Shown here: piece by piece, positions 44,568 to 53,713 of the stretch
Position numbering within the stretch: position 1 is the first letter of the stretch
Layout of the letters: each line of letters begins with the position of its first letter
Assembly: GCA_016795505.1 (NCBI GenBank)
Contig: JAEUHH010000051.1
Location: forward strand, 1-64,000
Source of the DNA: Verrucomicrobiales bacterium
Lineage (GTDB): Bacteria; Verrucomicrobiota; Verrucomicrobiia; Verrucomicrobiales; DEV007
DNA length: 64,000 bases
Reading direction: 5' to 3'
Program-made: the position numbers and the translations under genes
Notes under the pieces: generated by a model
What the model was told of the DNA's origin: nothing
Database searches by the model: none
The model's input: only the letters and a program-made list of their open reading frames with translations

Positions 44568-46739
44568 ATGAAAGCCCCTCTGTCACCCTGCTCCCTGGCT
44601 CTGGCCTGCCTGCTGCCATTTTCCGCGACGGCGGCCGCCCCGGCTCCGCCCACGCCCCCGGATTCGGCCCAAGTCGATGCCCTGCTGGAGAAGTTCTGGA
44701 AAGCCCGCGGCGTGAAGCCCAATCCTCTCGTCGACGATGCCACCTATGCGCGGCGTCTCTATCTTGATGTCGTGGGCCGCATCCCCACTGCGGCGGAGGC
44801 CCGCGAATTTTTGGCCGACACGCGTCCGGACAAGCGCGCGCGGCTGGTGGACCGGCTGCTCGATTCCGAGGGCTATGTGAGCCACCAGTTCAATTTCTGG
44901 GCCGACATCCTGCGGGTCAACACCCAGCAGGGCGGGGGAGGCTCCTATGCCGTCTCCTACATCGATTTCGTCAAGGATTCGCTGCGCCGCAATGTGCCCT
45001 ACGACCAGTTCGTCCGGGAGCTGATCTCCGGAGAAAATACGGCCGCCTCGACCGCCTATTATTACCGGGATCGTGGCATGCCGCTCGACAACATGGCCAA
45101 TACGGTGCGCATTTTCCTCGGCACGCGGCTCGAGTGTGCCCAATGCCACAACCATCCGTTCGATAAATGGACCCAGATGGATTTTTACCACATGGCGGCC
45201 TTCAGCTACGGCGTCGGCTTTCAGAATGGGTATGGCGGCCAGATGAGCGAGGTGCAGCGGGTGGTGCAGAATGATCCGCAGCTTTCCCGCGAGGAGAAAA
45301 GCGATCTGCGCCGCGCCTTTCAGGAGATCAGCCGGCCTCTCCGCAATGACCAGAAGATCGAGTTCCGCGGCGAGCGCCTGCCCGAACTGCCCCACGACTA
45401 CAAGTACGAGGATGCCAAGCCGAAGGAGAAAATCGGCCCGCGCACCCTGTTCGGCGAGGAATTGGAGATCGTCAGCGACGGCGCGAAACTGGCCACTTAT
45501 GCGAAATGGATGACCTCGCCCGAGAATCCCCGCTTCACACTCGTCATCGCCAACCGGCTCTGGAAGCAGGCGATGGGGCTGGGCCTGATCGAGCCGGTGG
45601 ATGAGATCATGGACAACACCGAGGCGACCAGCCCGGAGCTGATGGCCTACCTCAGCCGGCAGATGATCGAAAAGAAGCACGACATGAAGGCGTTTCTCCG
45701 CATGTTGTACAAGACCCGCGCCTATCAGCGCGAGGCGGTGGCGGCGGATTTCCTCGATCCCAGGGAGTTCGCCTTCACCGGCCCCCTGTTGCGCCGCATG
45801 TCTGCCGAGCAGGTGTGGGATTCGCTCGCCACCCTGATCAATCCCGATCTGGAGCAGCCCGATTGGAAGCGATCCCTCGAGGCCCAGGTGCGCAATGCCA
45901 GCTACGAATTGCTCAGCGGCGCCATCGCCTCGAAATCGCAGGATGAATTGATCGCCGACGCCCGTCGCATCGCCGACCGGCAGCGGGAGAGCCAGAAGGA
46001 ACTCGGTCGTCTCCAGAAAGAGTTGGTCGACGCCCGCCAGCGCAAGGACCAGAAGAAGGCGCAGGAGCTGAGTCGCCAGACCAACCGCCTCCAGTCCGAA
46101 CTGCGCCAGATGGTCTTCGATTCCATCTACAAGCCGGCCATCCAGAAGAAAAACCTCGAGATGGCATCACTCGAATTGCCCGGGGACCTCGGCGAGATCG
46201 AGATGAAGCCGGAGATGGTCGATGACAATGGCCGTCCCACCCAGCAACTGCGCCGCCGGATCGAGGAAGCCGAGAAGCAACTGATCGAACGTCAGATGGA
46301 CCGCCTCGGCATCGTCGACGAGCGCGAGCGGCGGAATTTGCAGGGATTCTTGCGGACCGCCTACAGCAACTGGGTGCGGGCCGCCAATCTGCCGTCGCCG
46401 GCTCCGGCGGGGCATTTCCTCCAGCAGTTCGGCCAGTCCGACCGCGAGACCATCCAGAATGCCGAGAGCGCCGCCTCGGTGCCCCAGGCGCTGACTCTGC
46501 TGAATGGGAACATCTTTGAGACCGTCGTGAATGCCGGGTCCGTGCTCTCCCGCGAGGTCAAAGCCGCCGACACGCCCGATGCGAAGATCGATGCGATTTT
46601 TCTCAGCCTCCTGGGACGACAGTCCCGTCCGGAAGAGCGCGAGGTGCTGCTGGCCGACAGCGGCACCCGCGGGGAGAAAATCTACCAGGATGCGGTCTTC
46701 GCGCTGATGAATTCCCAGGAGTTCTTGTTTGTGAAATGA
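44568..46739 (+). CDS. DUF1549/DUF1553 exported protein
   Basis: 723 aa with a signal peptide (LALACLLPFSATAAA). Residues about 35-240 match DUF1549 (RRLYLDVVGRIPTAAEAREFL, then LECAQCHNHPFDKW). Residues about 300-700 match DUF1553 (NPRFTLVIANRLWKQAMG, then RRMSAEQVWDSLATL). A coiled region lies near 455-515. The heme-binding PSCyt1 domain often found upstream in larger relatives is missing. These proteins are hallmarks of Planctomycetes and Verrucomicrobia and are nearly always followed by a DUF1501 gene, as here. The function is not established; a role in polysaccharide breakdown or surface processing is often suggested. Confidence 0.9.
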   Translation: MKAPLSPCSLALACLLPFSATAAAPAPPTPPDSAQVDALLEKFWKARGVKPNPLVDDATYARRLYLDVVGRIPTAAEAREFLADTRPDKRARLVDRLLDSEGYVSHQFNFWADILRVNTQQGGGGSYAVSYIDFVKDSLRRNVPYDQFVRELISGENTAASTAYYYRDRGMPLDNMANTVRIFLGTRLECAQCHNHPFDKWTQMDFYHMAAFSYGVGFQNGYGGQMSEVQRVVQNDPQLSREEKSDLRRAFQEISRPLRNDQKIEFRGERLPELPHDYKYEDAKPKEKIGPRTLFGEELEIVSDGAKLATYAKWMTSPENPRFTLVIANRLWKQAMGLGLIEPVDEIMDNTEATSPELMAYLSRQMIEKKHDMKAFLRMLYKTRAYQREAVAADFLDPREFAFTGPLLRRMSAEQVWDSLATLINPDLEQPDWKRSLEAQVRNASYELLSGAIASKSQDELIADARRIADRQRESQKELGRLQKELVDARQRKDQKKAQELSRQTNRLQSELRQMVFDSIYKPAIQKKNLEMASLELPGDLGEIEMKPEMVDDNGRPTQQLRRRIEEAEKQLIERQMDRLGIVDERERRNLQGFLRTAYSNWVRAANLPSPAPAGHFLQQFGQSDRETIQNAESAASVPQALTLLNGNIFETVVNAGSVLSREVKAADTPDAKIDAIFLSLLGRQSRPEEREVLLADSGTRGEKIYQDAVFALMNSQEFLFVK

Positions 46740-46740
46740 C

Positions 46741-46784
46741 GATCCAACCCTGTTCGATCTCCGATCATACCCTCTTTGTTCGAC
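46741..46784 (-). repeat. Dispersed palindromic repeat, copy C
   Basis: The reverse complement shows GAGGGTATGATCGGAGATCG followed by AACAGGGTTGGATCG. It lies immediately after the DUF1549 stop and before the DUF1501 start, so it would form a hairpin inside the two-gene transcript. Confidence 0.7.
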
Positions 46785-46808
46785 CCACACCCCACCGTCC
46801 CTACCGCC

Positions 46809-48101
46809 ATGAAAGATACGCTGCTCCAGTCCGATGAATTCACCCGCCGTCGTTTCGTCGGCGCCGCCGCCAGCACCTTCCTCGGTGTCGGCCTGACGCC
46901 GCTGCTGGGGCGTCGCGCCGAGGCCGCCGGCGAATCCGCCTCCGCCCTGCGTCAGATCGCCTCCGCCAAGCGGGTGATCTACCTCTACATGAGCGGCGGC
47001 ATGAGCCATCTCGACACCTTCGACCTCAAGCCCGGCGCGCCGACCCAGGGGCCGACCAAGGCGATCCCGACATCGGCGGACGGTCTGGAGATCAGTGAAT
47101 ACCTGCCCAAACTGGCGCGGCACATGCACCATGGGGCGATCGTCAAGTCGCTCACGTCGAAGACCGGTGCGCATGACCAGGGCAACTATCTCATGCACAC
47201 GAGCTACGAGATGCGCGGCACCATCAAGCACCCGGGCATGGGTGCCTGGATGCAGAAATTTCTCGGCCGCGACAGTCAGACGCTGCCGGCGAACGTCGTC
47301 ATCGGCGGGGCCAGCCGGCATCCCGGCGCGGGTTTCTTCGAGTCGAGCTTCGGACCGGTGATGATCGGCGATCCCCAGCGCGGCCTGCAGAACGTGAAGT
47401 CCCGGATGCAGCAGGAGGATTTCGAATACCGGCTCGGCCTGACGCAGAAGCTGGGACAGGATTTTCGCGAGCGCTATGCGAAGAAGGATGTCCGCGCCTA
47501 CACTTCGATGTACGAGGACGCGGTGAAGTTGATGGAGAGCCCCGATCTGGCCGCCTTCGACATCTCGAAGGAGCCGGAAGCGGTACGGAAAGCCTATGGC
47601 GAAGACCGGTTCGGCCAGGGCTGCCTGCTGGCCCGTCGGCTGGTGGAGAGCGGGGTGCGTTTCGTCGAGGTCACCCTGGGTGGCTGGGACACGCATCAGG
47701 GGAATTTCGTCCGGGTGCCGGAGCGCTGCGACATCCTCGACAAGGCCCTGGCTGCCCTGATCGGTGATCTGGAGGTGCGCGGCCTGCTGGGCGATACGCT
47801 CATCGTGGTGGCTTCGGAGTTCGGCCGCACGCCGATCATCAACCAGAATGTCGGCCGCGACCATTACCCGAAGGCCTTCAGTGCCCTGTTCGTCGGCGGT
47901 GGCATCAAGGGTGGCACCGTTTACGGCAAGACTGACGAGACGGCTGAGAATGTGGTGGAGAATCCCGTCGGTCCGGCGGAGATCAATGCCACGATCGGCT
48001 ACGCCCTCGGGCTCCCACTGAATCAAGTGCTCTACAGCCCCAGCAAGCGCCCCTTCACCGTGGCGCAGAATGGGAAGCCGATCGTGGAGCTGTTTGCCTG
48101 A
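46809..48101 (+). CDS. DUF1501 exported protein (sulfatase-like fold)
   Basis: 430 aa. ATG 46809 gives TRRRFVGAAASTFLGVGL, a twin-arginine signal; the frame's earlier start at 46776 lies in dispersed repeat C. MSGGMSHLDTFDLKPGAP, KTGAHDQGNYLMHT, GGWDTHQGN and VVASEFGRTP are the conserved DUF1501 segments related to alkaline phosphatase/sulfatase folds. It pairs with the preceding DUF1549/DUF1553 gene, so the two probably act together outside the cytoplasm. Length is slightly shorter than typical relatives (about 450-480). Confidence 0.9.
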   Translation: MKDTLLQSDEFTRRRFVGAAASTFLGVGLTPLLGRRAEAAGESASALRQIASAKRVIYLYMSGGMSHLDTFDLKPGAPTQGPTKAIPTSADGLEISEYLPKLARHMHHGAIVKSLTSKTGAHDQGNYLMHTSYEMRGTIKHPGMGAWMQKFLGRDSQTLPANVVIGGASRHPGAGFFESSFGPVMIGDPQRGLQNVKSRMQQEDFEYRLGLTQKLGQDFRERYAKKDVRAYTSMYEDAVKLMESPDLAAFDISKEPEAVRKAYGEDRFGQGCLLARRLVESGVRFVEVTLGGWDTHQGNFVRVPERCDILDKALAALIGDLEVRGLLGDTLIVVASEFGRTPIINQNVGRDHYPKAFSALFVGGGIKGGTVYGKTDETAENVVENPVGPAEINATIGYALGLPLNQVLYSPSKRPFTVAQNGKPIVELFA

Positions 48102-48138
48102 GCCGAGCCCATCGCGAAGGCGCGTGTTTTTTCCCGAA

Positions 48139-48176
48139 GACCCGGGTCCGGCAGTTGCCGGATGCCGGGCTTTTCC
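48139..48176 (+). terminator. Terminator after the DUF1501 gene
   Basis: A long stem made of CCCGG/CCGGG and CCGGCA/TGCCGG (48139-48168) is followed by TTTTCCTTT. It ends the two-gene transcript about 40 bp after the stop. Confidence 0.7.
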
Positions 48177-48246
48177 TTTCGGACGGGGCTGTGAGGCGCT
48201 CCGGGCCTTGCCGAACAGCAGCAATCGGGCTATTTTTACCCGCTCA

Positions 48247-48741
48247 ATGAAGAAATCCGCCGCTTCCCGCCGCAAAAGCGCCTCGAAGTCCCCGTCCAAG
48301 TCCGCGAGCAGTGCGTCCGGACGCCGCGGGACGACGGTGGCTCCCGAGCAGAGCGAGTGGGATTTCGCCGAGGTGCGGGCTGCCTCCGGCATGCCGCGCT
48401 GCGAGGAGACCGGTGTGAATGTCGATCTGCATCTCGTCGTGTACAAAGAGCCGGGCTCGAATGAGCCGATCGCGCGCATCCTCGGCGATGATTACCGCCA
48501 CCTGGTTCGCGCCAGGACCAGTCTGAGCGTGCCCATCGCGATTCTCAACGTGGCGAGTCTCCGACAGCTCGAAAAGCTGCGGAAAATCCCGCTCGGCACC
48601 CGGGCGGCGAAGGTGCTGCGCGACTGGCTGGACCGCGAGAGCAACGCGGCCTGGTCACAGCCCGGCCAGCGGAAGCAACTCCGTCAGGTCCCCCTGGATC
48701 TGCCGGAGGATACCGACCAGCCGTTGTTTCAGCTCATCTGA
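48247..48741 (+). CDS. Uncharacterised basic-tailed protein
   Basis: 164 aa from ATG 48247, which begins a Lys/Ser/Arg-rich tail (KKSAASRRKSASKSPSKSAS) of about 30 residues. The folded part follows: WDFAEVRAASGMPRCEETGV, then ARILGDDYRHLVRARTSLSV, then LRKIPLGTRAAKVLRDWL. I do not recognise a family. The longer frame from 48070 overlaps the DUF1501 gene and terminator and is rejected. The basic tail suggests nucleic acid binding, but this is inference. Confidence 0.6.
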   Translation: MKKSAASRRKSASKSPSKSASSASGRRGTTVAPEQSEWDFAEVRAASGMPRCEETGVNVDLHLVVYKEPGSNEPIARILGDDYRHLVRARTSLSVPIAILNVASLRQLEKLRKIPLGTRAAKVLRDWLDRESNAAWSQPGQRKQLRQVPLDLPEDTDQPLFQLI

Positions 48742-48847
48742 AGGTAGTCCAGCCCTGGCCAAGCGGTGCGGGGATAAGGGCAAATCGGGAGCGGCGCGGC
48801 CGGCCCGCTGGTGACAGGGTCTTGGCGACAGTGAACCGTCAATCCCC

Positions 48848-49303
48848 ATGAAAAACCTCTATCTTCTCACCGATCTCGGCCGGGTGCGTGTACTCGAGAC
48901 CCGCGTCGATTCCGCACTCGCCGGTGGCCGCCGGCATCTCGCCGATTGTCCCGACGATGCCCTCGACCGCTCGACGCCTCCCCTCGGCGAGGTCGTCACC
49001 GATCAGGCCGGCCGTTTTGCCCAAGGTGGCATGGCGGGACAGGCCGGCGGTATGTCCTACGGCGAGGAGCACGAACTCGAGCGCGAACTCTCGCGGCAGG
49101 CCATTGCGGCGATCGCGGGCCATCTCGATGCCGTGGTCGCCCGGCGGGAACGTCCCCGCTGCGTGCTGGCGGCGCCGAAATCGATCCTCAAGACGCTGGA
49201 GGCGGCGCTGTCCGGGCCGACCCGGGAGGCGATCGTCGAGTCCATCCCCGCCGATCTGACCAAAACGCCCCTGCCCGAGTTGGAGGAGCGCTTTCTGGCC
49301 TGA
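48848..49303 (+). CDS. Host-attachment-type protein (baeRF-like fold)
   Basis: 151 aa. The ending RPRCVLAAPKSILKTL, then AIVESIPADLTKTPLPELEERF is the signature of the Host_attach family, first linked to Agrobacterium attachment to plants and related in fold to release-factor-like baeRF domains. The middle holds a short Gly/Gln-rich stretch. Length is normal. It appears to be a single-gene unit upstream of queC (54-bp gap); no shared function is evident. Confidence 0.75.
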   Translation: MKNLYLLTDLGRVRVLETRVDSALAGGRRHLADCPDDALDRSTPPLGEVVTDQAGRFAQGGMAGQAGGMSYGEEHELERELSRQAIAAIAGHLDAVVARRERPRCVLAAPKSILKTLEAALSGPTREAIVESIPADLTKTPLPELEERFLA

Positions 49304-49357
49304 CCGGGAACGGAACGGGACTTGATTCGTCCGCATCCCGCCGCAAGGGTGTCGCCG

Positions 49358-50047
49358 ATGAAAGTGGTGACCCTGCTCAGCGGTGGAATGGATTCGGTAT
49401 GCGCGCTCTACGAGGCCGCGGCGCAGGGACACGATCTCGTCGCGGCGTTGAGCTTTGACTACGGGTCGAAACACAATGCGCGGGAGATACCCATGGCCCG
49501 TTGGCATGCCGACCTGCTCGGCGTGCGGCACGAGGTGATCCCTCTGGCTTTCGTCGATGCGCTGTTCCGGTCGGACTTGCTCTCCAGTGGCGGGGACATC
49601 CCGGATGGGCACTACGAAGAGGCGACGATGCGGCAGACGGTGGTGCCGTTCCGCAACGGCATCATGCTGGCCATCGCGGCTGGCTTTGCCGAAAGCATCG
49701 GCGCGGACGGACTGGTGATCGCGGCCCACGCCGGCGACCATGCGATCTATCCGGACTGTCGCGAGGGATTCATGCGGGCGATGGGTGACGCCATCCGGCA
49801 GGGGACCTACGCCGAGATCGCGCTGCTGCGTCCCTTCATCGACCTGCGCAAGGAGGAGATCGCGGTGCGCGGGGCGGCGATGGGGGTGAATTTCGCCAAG
49901 ACCTGGTCCTGCTACAAAGGCGGCGAGATCCACTGCGGCCGGTGCGGCACCTGCGTGGAGCGACGCGAGGCCTTTCTGCTGGCCGGCATCGAGGATCCGA
50001 CGGCTTACGAAGATGACGGCCCGCTGCCGCCGAAGCCGACCCTGTGA
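49358..50047 (+). CDS. queC: 7-cyano-7-deazaguanine (preQ0) synthase QueC
   Basis: 229 aa. The PP-loop is LLSGGMDS (residues 7-14), followed by FDYGSKHNARE, TVVPFRNGIMLAIA and the AHAGDHAIYPDCR segment. The zinc site (C, then HCGRCGTC, residues about 188-205) is complete. It converts 7-carboxy-7-deazaguanine to preQ0 in queuosine and related deazapurine synthesis. No queD, queE or queF is nearby and no preQ1 riboswitch was seen upstream. ATG 49358 gives the family N-terminus; the frame's extra 12 residues from 49322 are not conserved in character. Confidence 0.93.
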   Translation: MKVVTLLSGGMDSVCALYEAAAQGHDLVAALSFDYGSKHNAREIPMARWHADLLGVRHEVIPLAFVDALFRSDLLSSGGDIPDGHYEEATMRQTVVPFRNGIMLAIAAGFAESIGADGLVIAAHAGDHAIYPDCREGFMRAMGDAIRQGTYAEIALLRPFIDLRKEEIAVRGAAMGVNFAKTWSCYKGGEIHCGRCGTCVERREAFLLAGIEDPTAYEDDGPLPPKPTL

Positions 50048-50169
50048 CACGCCCCGGAGCGGGCCGGGCGGCATCCGCTCCTTGGCTTTTGCAATTCCGC
50101 CGGTCGCTCCTATCGTAGCGATCCGTTCCTGCCGGAGCGCCGGCCCCACTTTTACCCAACCGACTCGCC

Positions 50170-50784
50170 ATGCTCATCGCCTGCCTCGACCTCGAAGGTG
50201 TCCTCGTGCCTGAAATCTGGATCGGCGTGGCGGAGCGGACCGGCATCGAGTCCCTTCGGGCCACCACGCGCGACATCCCCGACTACGATGTGCTGATGCG
50301 CCAGCGGCTGCGCATCCTCGACGAGCATGGGATCAAGATCGATCAGTTCCAGGCCGTGATCGGCCAGATGGGGCCGCTGGAGGGCGCCCGCGAATTCCTC
50401 TCGTGGCTGAAGGAACGCTACCAGGTCGTGATTCTCTCGGACACGTTCTACGAGTTTGCCGCGCCCCTGATGCGGCAGCTCGGTGATCCGACGCTCTTTT
50501 GCCACAACCTTGAGATCGAGCCGGACGGCCGCATCGCCGGCTATCGCCTGCGCATGCCAGACCAGAAGCGGGCTTCCGTGCGGGCCTTTCACGACATCGC
50601 CTTCAAAATCATTGCCGCCGGTGATTCCTACAACGACACCACCATGCTCAGCGAGGCCGACCGGGGCATCCTCTACCGCCCGCCGCAGAATGTGATCGAC
50701 GAGTTTCCCCAATTTCCGGTCACTACAGACTACGAGCAGCTCCGGGCCGCGTTCTTGGAGGCGGAGGCGGCGATCCTGGGGTGA
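50170..50784 (+). CDS. thrH: Phosphoserine phosphatase/homoserine phosphotransferase ThrH
   Basis: 204 aa, HAD superfamily. Motif I is LDLEGVLVPE with the nucleophile Asp and acid Glu as in ThrH (classical SerB has DxD), motif II is ILSDTFYEF and motif III/IV is AAGDSYNDTTML. Length and motif spelling match ThrH of Pseudomonas. It can dephosphorylate phosphoserine and transfer phosphate to homoserine, linking serine and threonine synthesis. It is a monocistronic gene with 122 bp upstream of its ATG. Confidence 0.9.
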   Translation: MLIACLDLEGVLVPEIWIGVAERTGIESLRATTRDIPDYDVLMRQRLRILDEHGIKIDQFQAVIGQMGPLEGAREFLSWLKERYQVVILSDTFYEFAAPLMRQLGDPTLFCHNLEIEPDGRIAGYRLRMPDQKRASVRAFHDIAFKIIAAGDSYNDTTMLSEADRGILYRPPQNVIDEFPQFPVTTDYEQLRAAFLEAEAAILG

Positions 50785-50808
50785 ATGCAGGGGCGCGAAG
50801 CGGGCGGG

Positions 50809-51402
50809 TCAGTCGGTTCTGGATTCCCTCTTTTCGATTTCTGAACAAAGCTGGTCAAGCGTCAGTCGGACCGTGTGCAAGTTGCCCACATAGTAGTCCA
50901 ACGCTTCCTCCGCATGCGTTCTCAATGCTGATGAGCTGAAAAATTGGCTGGCGGCGAGCCTCAATATGTCATCGCGATCCTGTGAAGAGTATCGACTGAT
51001 CTTCGATACAGCGAGATCGATGGGAGTCAGGACCTTGAGCCGGATGGTCCGACGATCATTGCCGATGTCCGTCCAATCGACCGCATTCTCCCGATAGTCT
51101 GGGTGCATGAGGGCGAACGAATCATTGTAGTTGGCATCAAAGTAGAGGGACGAAGGCGATCCGTCTGACCGGACATAGTCGACCGTCAATTCCCTTGCAG
51201 GAACGAGTAATCGTGCGGAAAAGGAGGCATCCACATCGTCGGTGTAGCGGCTTCCGCAGTGAAAGTGGACCGCCATCCCGCCCGCCAGATACATTTCGAT
51301 CTGTGGCCCCTGGTAACCGCCAGCTTTCAGCCAGCTATCCAGCTTATCCAACATCACCGACAGGGCGGCGGTCAATTCAGGGTGCGGGGACGACGGATGC
51401 AT
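50809..51402 (-). CDS. MNT-fold nucleotidyltransferase (DUF6036-like)
   Basis: 197 aa from ATG 51402. MYLAGGMAVHFHCGSRYTDDVDASF carries the nucleotidyltransferase GG motif and the metal-binding DVD pair of DUF6036/AbiEii-related proteins. VLTPIDLAVSKISRYSSQDRDDI is the conserved second block. The longer frame to 51633 overlaps the upstream gene antisense-like and is rejected. It overlaps the upstream small gene by 26 bp, so the two are translationally coupled. Such pairs often behave as toxin-antitoxin or abortive-infection modules. GC is lower than in its neighbours. Confidence 0.75.
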   Translation of the reverse strand: MHPSSPHPELTAALSVMLDKLDSWLKAGGYQGPQIEMYLAGGMAVHFHCGSRYTDDVDASFSARLLVPARELTVDYVRSDGSPSSLYFDANYNDSFALMHPDYRENAVDWTDIGNDRRTIRLKVLTPIDLAVSKISRYSSQDRDDILRLAASQFFSSSALRTHAEEALDYYVGNLHTVRLTLDQLCSEIEKRESRTD

Positions 51403-51682
51403 GTTGCAATTTTCTCCTGAGCAGGTTGGAAAAGCGTGACAGATCGAAATCGGTCCGGCACACCCTTTGGCCGAGGCTGCCGATCGAACCGGGTTCCAGC
51501 GTCTCGGCGATGGCGATGAGCGAGGAGCGGTGACTATACCAATCCACTCCGGCCAGAAACAGGACCGCGCAGAGGAATTCCTCCCGGTCGGGGTGGGGCG
51601 CGGACAGCCAGGCTTCCGTCTCAAAGCAGTCACGCTGACGGGCGCAGAAATCCAGCAGGGTGGCTTCGGACTCGCGGGTCAT
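51377..51682 (-). CDS. Small partner of the nucleotidyltransferase, unknown family
   Basis: 101 aa from ATG 51682 (MTRESEATLLDFCARQRD). It is helical and rich in Leu and Ser, with EEFLCAVLFLAGVDWYSHRS and DFDLSRFSNLLRRKL. I recognise no domain. Its 3' end overlaps the nucleotidyltransferase start by 26 bp, the usual geometry of an antitoxin-toxin or regulator-enzyme pair. The frame upstream to 51856 is not coding in character. Confidence 0.6.
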   Translation of the reverse strand: MTRESEATLLDFCARQRDCFETEAWLSAPHPDREEFLCAVLFLAGVDWYSHRSSLIAIAETLEPGSIGSLGQRVCRTDFDLSRFSNLLRRKLQHASVVPAP

Positions 51683-51876
51683 TCGGCAAAAAGGGGGGGA
51701 GCAGTCGTAGGATTGCCGCCGGTGGGAAAACGGCGGCTTGGCAGGACAGTAGCCCCGAACGGGCGGATTTCCCAGCCTTCCCTGCGGTCGCGGCCACATG
51801 GGAGCCGGAAACCATTGAACTCTCGCTGATTCTGGCGTCCATTCGGGCAAGTCCATCCGTTTCCCTCACCGAAGCC

Positions 51877-53211
51877 ATGAGTTTTTCCGCCCATCTCGAC
51901 GCCCTCTTCGAACATCTCCGTTTCGCCTCCATCTCCACCGACAGCCGCCACGCCGGCGATGTGAGGAACTGTGCCGAATGGCTGGCGGCCAAAGGCCGGG
52001 CGATCGGGCTGGAGGCGGAGATCCACGAGACGCCCGGACACCCCGTGGTGATCCTCCGCAGCGTGCCGAAACCGGATCGGCCCACCGTACTCATCTACGG
52101 TCACTACGACGTGCAGCCCGTCGATCCCGTGGCCGAGTGGCGCACGCCGCCATTCGAGCCGACGCTCATCGATGGACGCATCTGGTGCCGCGGGGCGACG
52201 GATAACAAGGGCCAGCATTTTGCCCATTTCTGTGGCGTCGCCGATGCCCTCGCCGAGCATGGCGACCTGCCGGTCAATGTCATCTTCCTGCTCGAAGGGG
52301 AGGAGGAAATCGGCAGCCCGAATCTGGAGCCCTTCCTGAGGAGCCATGCCGACCGGTTGCGGGCCGACATCTGCGCCGTCTCCGATACCGGGATGCTGGG
52401 ACGCGGCATTCCCACCCTGACCTACGGCCTGCGCGGCATTGCCTGTCTGGAGTTCATCGTGCGCGGCCCCTCGCTCGACCTGCACTCCGGCGTCTATGGC
52501 GGTGCGGTGGCGAATCCGGCTCTGATCATCAGCCGCATCGTCGCCTCCCTCCACGACGAGGCAGGGCGTGTCCAGATCGATGGCTTTTACGACAAAGTCG
52601 AGCCGCTCGCCGAGTGGGAGCGGGCCATGTGGGCATCGCTGCCGGACGGCGAAGCCGCCACTCAGGCCGAGACCGGCGTGCCGGGACTCTGGGGCGAGGC
52701 TGGCTACACGTCTCTGGAGCGCCGCTGGGCCCGTCCCACCGCCGAGGTCAACGGCATCGGCGGCGGTTATCAGGGCGAAGGCTCAAAGACCGTGATTCCC
52801 CGCCAGGCCATGGCCAAGCTGAGCTTCCGCCTCGTGCCGCATCAGGACCCCGAGGAGATCCTCGCGCTCGCCACCCGGCACCTGCAAAAAGTCTGCCCGG
52901 CGAGCTGTCTCATCGAGGTGGACAAAGGCCACACCGGACCCAGCTACGTCATGGACCCGCATTCGCCCCATGGACTCGCCGCCCAGACGGCCCTGCGGCG
53001 TACCTTCAGTGATGAGCCGCGTCTCATTCGCGAGGGCGGCAGCATTCCCATCATCCAGAGCATCAAAAATGTGCTCGGCATTGACTCCCTGCTCCTCGGT
53101 CTTGCCTTGCCCGATTGCCAGATCCATGCACCGAACGAAAACTTCACCGTCGAGAACTTCGAGGCCGGCATCCGGCTCAACCGGGCTCTGCTGGAGGAGC
53201 TGGCGCGATGA
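51877..53211 (+). CDS. M20-family metallopeptidase (dipeptidase-like)
   Basis: 444 aa. Metal and catalytic motifs are IYGHYDVQPVD (His, Asp), RGATDNKGQ (bridging Asp), LLEGEEEIGS (catalytic Glu and metal Glu), VSDTGM and the C-terminal HAPNE. The dimerisation insert lies at about 195-300. The family hydrolyses dipeptides or acylated amino acids in the cytoplasm with two zinc ions. Length is normal for the M20 dipeptidase group (CNDP-like). It is transcribed divergently from the small-partner/nucleotidyltransferase operon. Confidence 0.9.
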   Translation: MSFSAHLDALFEHLRFASISTDSRHAGDVRNCAEWLAAKGRAIGLEAEIHETPGHPVVILRSVPKPDRPTVLIYGHYDVQPVDPVAEWRTPPFEPTLIDGRIWCRGATDNKGQHFAHFCGVADALAEHGDLPVNVIFLLEGEEEIGSPNLEPFLRSHADRLRADICAVSDTGMLGRGIPTLTYGLRGIACLEFIVRGPSLDLHSGVYGGAVANPALIISRIVASLHDEAGRVQIDGFYDKVEPLAEWERAMWASLPDGEAATQAETGVPGLWGEAGYTSLERRWARPTAEVNGIGGGYQGEGSKTVIPRQAMAKLSFRLVPHQDPEEILALATRHLQKVCPASCLIEVDKGHTGPSYVMDPHSPHGLAAQTALRRTFSDEPRLIREGGSIPIIQSIKNVLGIDSLLLGLALPDCQIHAPNENFTVENFEAGIRLNRALLEELAR

Positions 53212-53303
53212 CGGCGCCTTTATTTTACGATTCCTGATAATTTAGGCTTGTCCGGGAGCGGGGATTTCCTGCATAAACATGGGGCATCGAATCTGCTTTG
53301 CCC

Positions 53304-53687
53304 ATGGAGCCTGCCCCTGATCACAAACGTCACCTCGTCGGAGTCCCCGCTTTCCTGATCTTTCTGGTCTTCGGTTTGTCCGGCATCGCCACTGCGCTGT
53401 TCTCTTTCGCCTTTGGCTACACCATCGAGGACCTGATGGCCGATCGGGAGCTGCCGGGCATCACCACCCTGTTGCTGCGGATGCCGATCGGCTTGTGGAT
53501 CGCGCTGTTCTTCCTGATGGGATTTGTGGCTGCCTGGTGGTTCCAAAAAATGGAAAACCAAAACGGCGAGGTGCCGCGTCGCGCCGCCGGATTGGTGGCC
53601 ATCATCGGACTGATCGTGACGCTGTTCGTTCTCGTCGGGTTGGCCCTGCCCTTCCTGCAGGTCCTCGGCGAGATGAAAAGCCCGTGA
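53304..53687 (+). CDS. Small membrane protein, three predicted TM helices
   Basis: 127 aa from ATG 53304; TTG 53298 two codons upstream is also possible. Hydrophobic segments lie at about 14-36 (VGVPAFLIFLVFGLSG), 62-80 (GLWIALFFLMGFVAAWW) and 97-120. There is no recognisable domain. It lies 92 bp after the M20 peptidase gene on the same strand and may share its transcript. Function unknown. Confidence 0.65.
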   Translation: MEPAPDHKRHLVGVPAFLIFLVFGLSGIATALFSFAFGYTIEDLMADRELPGITTLLLRMPIGLWIALFFLMGFVAAWWFQKMENQNGEVPRRAAGLVAIIGLIVTLFVLVGLALPFLQVLGEMKSP

Positions 53688-53713
53688 TGCCGGAGTGGCT
53701 GAGCGCGGGGTGA

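Noticed and set aside
46167-48479. 770-aa minus-strand open frame
   Set aside because: Antisense of the DUF1549 and DUF1501 genes, whose conserved motifs are clear on the plus strand.
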